Shown: positions 6,774 through 9,583 of the stretch, in pieces
Numbering within the stretch: position 1 is the stretch's first letter
Layout of the letters: each line of letters opens with the position of its first letter
DNA from: Candidatus Fischerbacteria bacterium RBG_13_37_8
GTDB taxonomy: Bacteria; Acidobacteriota; HRBIN11; MFGW01
Length of the DNA: 9,583 nucleotides
Direction: 5' to 3'
NCBI GenBank assembly: GCA_001780385.1
Contig: MFGW01000074.1
Location: 25,944 to 35,526, forward strand
Made by a program: the position numbers and the translations under genes
The notes under the pieces: model-generated
Databases searched by the model: none
The model's input: only the letters and a program-made list of their open reading frames with translations
What the model was told of the DNA's origin: nothing

Positions 6774-7979
6774 TCATTTCTTTTTAGCTTTGCAACAATC
6801 TTGCAAAGCCTTTAAAATTCCATCAATATCTTGTTCATAATCCCATTCTTTTATTATCTCATAAGACTTTTCACCCATTTTTTCTCTCAATTCTTTTTGG
6901 GTAAATAATTTCTCAAGATACAAAGTTAATTCATTAGTATCCCCGCTAGTATATACAAAACCATTTTCTCCATGCTTGATTAAATCAGGATGACAACCCA
7001 CATGATTAGAAACAATTATCGGCAAATGAAAACACATAGCTTCATTAACTACTAAACCCCATGGCTCAATTATAGATGGAAGTACCACTATATCTGAGGA
7101 TAAATAATAATAAGGCAGTTGCGATTGATTGATAAAGCCAGTAAAAAAAACATTTTCAATGCCTTTGCTTTTGGCGTATTCTTCTAGTTGTTTCCTTAAA
7201 TTCCCTTCTCCGAGGAAGACCAGTGCTTTATCTTCATATCTCACCTTCTCATATGCCATCAAGACATCGATTGGATTTTTGCGATTTATTAACTTAGCAC
7301 AAAACAGCAAAACTACTTTTTTGTGTGGGATACCAAGTTGCTTCTTTGTCTCCATCTTTTTGCTAAATAGTTCATCATATTTCTTCGTAAATCTATCATT
7401 ATCAACAGCAAAAGGAGTCCAAAACATTTTGCTTTTCGGCACTCCATAATAAGAATAAAATTTTGCATTTGAACTACCAACAACCAAAAATCCATATACA
7501 AATTTAAATAAAATTCTGAAGATGAGTTTTTTTATTAGCAGTTTCCAACTAGGTTTTAATAGTTCAAAATATAATGATGAATCTCCTCGAATAAAAAGAG
7601 GATTTCTTAAAAGAATTGATGTAATATATGCTAGCCAGGCAGTTACATAATTCCATCCATGTATAATAATTGCATCATATTTACCATTAAAAATTTCCCA
7701 GATAATTCCTACGTTAACTAAGCCTAATGGCTTTTTATGAGTAGAGGGAATTAGGGAATAATTCCTCAACCTTTTATATTTATAGTTATTAAGTAATGCT
7801 ATATCCCATTTTACAACTTCATTGAATTCAACATCTATCATCTCCCGAGCGCCTTCCAATGAACAATAATACACAGTAAGATCAATATCAGGATGTAGTG
7901 TTATTTTTTCTAAAAGAGGAGAAAAATATTGTATAGGATGACTCAAAAGGAAAGCAAGTTTAAATATCTTCTTCTTCAT
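6774..7979 (-). CDS. GT4-family glycosyltransferase with canonical E-x7-E
   Basis: A 401-residue GT-B glycosyltransferase. It begins MKKKIFKLAFLLSHPIQYFSPLL, and SHPIQYFSP is a recognisable N-terminal motif of one GT4 subgroup. The C-terminal Rossmann domain begins near 221 (VVLLFCAKLINRKNP) and continues with VFLGEGN (254-260) and VFFTGFINQSQLPYYY (277-292). The perfect E-x7-E is EPWGLVVNE (305-313), followed by AMCFHLPIIVS, so the donor site looks complete. It should transfer a sugar from an NDP donor to the lipid-linked intermediate in the cytoplasm. The start is firm: an in-frame TAA lies three codons upstream of the ATG, although no Shine-Dalgarno is visible. It is the first gene of a two-gene minus-strand unit. 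The C-terminus is unusually basic (CCKAKKK). Donor sugar and linkage are unknown. Confidence 0.92.
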   Translation of the reverse strand: MKKKIFKLAFLLSHPIQYFSPLLEKITLHPDIDLTVYYCSLEGAREMIDVEFNEVVKWDIALLNNYKYKRLRNYSLIPSTHKKPLGLVNVGIIWEIFNGKYDAIIIHGWNYVTAWLAYITSILLRNPLFIRGDSSLYFELLKPSWKLLIKKLIFRILFKFVYGFLVVGSSNAKFYSYYGVPKSKMFWTPFAVDNDRFTKKYDELFSKKMETKKQLGIPHKKVVLLFCAKLINRKNPIDVLMAYEKVRYEDKALVFLGEGNLRKQLEEYAKSKGIENVFFTGFINQSQLPYYYLSSDIVVLPSIIEPWGLVVNEAMCFHLPIIVSNHVGCHPDLIKHGENGFVYTSGDTNELTLYLEKLFTQKELREKMGEKSYEIIKEWDYEQDIDGILKALQDCCKAKKK

Positions 7980-8123
7980 AGATATACATTAGATAAGAAA
8001 CATTTATCTTCTAAATAAAGATCAATCTTAATACCAATATCAAAATCCAACTATAAAGCTTAAGCCAAAGCCTTTTGGTTGTAACGAGAAATATTATCAA
8101 AAGAAAAAGTAATTTGCAATAAT

Positions 8124-8147
8124 GGATTTCACTTTTTGATGAAATCC
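8124..8147. repeat. Perfect 8-bp inverted repeat (hairpin or operator)
   Basis: GGATTTCA (8124-8131) and TGAAATCC (8140-8147) are exact reverse complements around an 8-nt centre. As RNA this makes an 8-bp hairpin on either strand. No T-run follows directly on either strand, so a Rho-independent terminator is unlikely. An operator for a dimeric regulator, or a leader hairpin of one of the divergent transcripts, fits better. Confidence 0.45.
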
Positions 8148-8306
8148 CAAATTCTTTTAACAAATAGCCTGCAATATTAATTCAAATAATATTAGCATGG
8201 TAAAATATCTTGCCAATGATATTCGAAAGTTTTTCATTATTGCTTTCACCTATCGCTGCTTGCCATAAAATATTGTCATATTATATAGGTTTTTAGAAAC
8301 CAAATC

Positions 8307-8315
8307 TGGTATAAT
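8307..8315 (+). promoter_or_regulatory. Extended -10 promoter for the Wzy-like gene
   Basis: TGGTATAAT combines a perfect TATAAT (8310-8315) with an upstream TGn, the extended -10 arrangement that works without a good -35. No good -35 is found 16-18 bp upstream. Transcription would start near 8322, giving a leader of about 147 nt. A second candidate lies just upstream: TTGCCA (8260-8265) with TATATA (8282-8287), 16-bp spacer. Confidence 0.45.
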
Positions 8316-8459
8316 ATAGTATTCAAAAATACAGAAAGTGTAATTTTGATCTGTTACATGTACGAATTTTAAATATTTTTAAGATGTATAGAGTTTTTGG
8401 AAATTATTAGAAATGATTTCTCTTTATAGAAAAGAAGAATTACGAAATTATTAAATATT

Positions 8460-8464
8460 AGGAA
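8460..8464 (+). promoter_or_regulatory. Shine-Dalgarno site of the Wzy-like gene
   Basis: AGGAA at 8460-8464, four bases before the ATG at 8469, is the only clear ribosome binding site in the window, and it fixes the start of the Wzy-like gene. Confidence 0.6.
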
Positions 8465-8468
8465 TAAA

Positions 8469-9583
8469 ATGGAATTAACATTTGAATTATTACTCTACTT
8501 TGCTTTTTTTGCAATGGCAGGATTATTCTCAATACTTGATTGGAGAAGAGGCTACTTAATTTTTATGATCTACATCTTTTTTGAAGATGCGATAAGAATG
8601 AGTATTTTTAATAATAATGTTTTTATACAAATTGCTAAAGATATAATGTTAATAGGTATTTATGCTGGATGTTATTTCGAAAACCAAAAAGATTTTAAGC
8701 CTTACAAATTCTTTAACAGCATATTGCTGGTTCTAGCCTATCAAGCAATAAATATCTTAAATTCAAAAATTCCTTCTTTACTCTCCGGAATTGCAGGATT
8801 AAAGCTTAATTTTTTTTACATCCCTCTTATATGGATCTCATCAATTTATTTCTCTCAGCCCAAATATTTAAAGAATTTTCTAAACATTTTTCTTGCAATT
8901 GTATCTTTCCTTTCCGTTATAGCTATCATTCAAATAATAACTGGACCAGAATTATGGTGGAATTTTTTTGGAAATTGGGAACCTTTAGTTTATTTTTCTT
9001 ATCATGGCTGGGTATCTGAATCTGTATTCAGACCTTTTGCCTTATTTAATAATTCAGGCAGATATATGCATCTTTTATTCATTTCCTTTTTTTATATTCT
9101 CTTAATATGGACTTTGCAAAACGTCCTTTATAATGCTCGCCAAAGAGCATTTACAACATTTCTTACAATTATATTCTTTGCCGGCTTTATCTATTCAATG
9201 AGTAGAACAACTTTTCTTATTCTATCATTCATAACTGTTGCTTATGTAATGCACATGAAAGGTATAGGATCTAAAGAGATCATAAAACAGGTTACAACAA
9301 AGCGAATCGGATTACTTTTTATATTAGCAATAATTTTCTTAATTACCTCTAATCTTCTAAAAGTACAGGTATCAAATACAGTTGATTTTCTATACAAATC
9401 TATCCTCCCTGGCCATAAAGAATTCTCAGTTGATGTTAGATTTTTAGGAGCAGTAGATAATGTAAAGACTGCTATTTTAGAATCAGGATTTTTTGGTCAT
9501 GGCACAGGTTCACAATCATTAGGACTTTTATATTTAGTTGAAAAACAAAAATTCGGATACACAGTGGAAAGCGGGTATGCTTC
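8469..9583 (+). CDS. Wzy/WaaL-like O-antigen polymerase or ligase, C-terminus cut by window edge
   Basis: The frame is open from the ATG at 8469 to the right edge, 371 codons without a stop, so the C-terminus lies outside. The protein is a polytopic membrane protein with hydrophobic segments near 6-24, 29-39, 57-69, 81-97, 115-129, 136-159, 199-218, 229-242, 246-261 and 279-296, followed by a large extracytoplasmic loop. Diagnostic patterns of the O-antigen ligase/polymerase superfamily are RPFALFNNSGRYMHL (188-202), the SMSRTTFL turn (243-250), and Arg324 ahead of ESGFFGHGTGS (338-348), with ESGY at 367-370. Wzy polymerases and WaaL ligases share this architecture and cannot be separated here; linkage to a Wzx-like gene favours polymerase. 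Translation starts from a good Shine-Dalgarno. The gene is divergent from the adjacent glycosyltransferase pair. Its GC content looks the lowest of the genes here, about 25% in sampled lines. Confidence 0.85.
   Translation, partial: MELTFELLLYFAFFAMAGLFSILDWRRGYLIFMIYIFFEDAIRMSIFNNNVFIQIAKDIMLIGIYAGCYFENQKDFKPYKFFNSILLVLAYQAINILNSKIPSLLSGIAGLKLNFFYIPLIWISSIYFSQPKYLKNFLNIFLAIVSFLSVIAIIQIITGPELWWNFFGNWEPLVYFSYHGWVSESVFRPFALFNNSGRYMHLLFISFFYILLIWTLQNVLYNARQRAFTTFLTIIFFAGFIYSMSRTTFLILSFITVAYVMHMKGIGSKEIIKQVTTKRIGLLFILAIIFLITSNLLKVQVSNTVDFLYKSILPGHKEFSVDVRFLGAVDNVKTAILESGFFGHGTGSQSLGLLYLVEKQKFGYTVESGYA

Larger units (their letters stand above)
7980..8468. other. Long AT-rich divergent intergenic region
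   Basis: This 489-bp gap separates the divergent minus-strand glycosyltransferase pair from the Wzy-like gene. All frames are broken by stops and no gene remnant is recognisable. It holds a small stem-loop (8063-8080, CCAAA/TTTGG core), a perfect 8-bp inverted repeat (8124-8147), promoter-like sites for the plus-strand gene and an 8-bp palindrome TACATGTA (8355-8362). No good minus-strand promoter for the glycosyltransferases was found by eye. Base composition is very low in GC, around 20-25% in the lines counted. Confidence 0.6.

Noticed and set aside
8831..9019. 62-residue plus-strand open frame
   Set aside because: It lies inside the long Wzy-like frame starting at 8469, which carries the family motifs, and is a shadow of it.

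Overview
The window is part of a surface-polysaccharide (O-antigen, capsule or exopolysaccharide type) biosynthesis locus from a low-GC bacterium. A flippase of the Wzx type together with a Wzy/O-antigen-ligase-type membrane protein implies Wzx/Wzy-style export. This is most often seen in Gram-negative envelopes, but nothing here fixes the species. There is no tRNA, rRNA, transposase, phage gene or CRISPR array. Genes for nucleotide-sugar synthesis, the priming transferase and the chain-length regulator are absent, so the locus continues outside the window.

Layout. Positions 1-365 (minus) hold the N-terminal part of a membrane-anchored SGNH/GDSL hydrolase cut by the left edge. After a 134-bp divergent promoter region come four plus-strand genes: a GT4 glycosyltransferase (500-1744), two unrelated SAM-dependent methyltransferases (2038-2724 and 3094-3870) and the Wzx-like flippase (3931-5442). 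Two GT4 glycosyltransferases follow on the minus strand (7979-6774, then 6716-5493), convergent with the flippase. After a 489-bp AT-rich gap a plus-strand Wzy/WaaL-like polytopic protein starts at 8469 and runs off the right edge.

How the genes would work together (inference from families). The three glycosyltransferases add sugars to a lipid-linked repeat unit on the cytoplasmic face and one or both methyltransferases modify it. The flippase turns it over, and the Wzy/WaaL-like protein polymerises or ligates it outside the cytoplasm. The SGNH protein may adjust acyl decoration of the product.

Unusual points. The locus is loosely packed, with gaps of 50 to 489 bp. Two genes carry almost identical near-consensus sigma-70 promoters, and transcription direction changes three times. 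GC falls from roughly the high 30s percent on the left to the mid 20s on the right (hand-sampled lines). This fits assembly from separately acquired pieces. I did not find convincing evidence for a wholly undescribed system; the findings below are the points that deserve checking.
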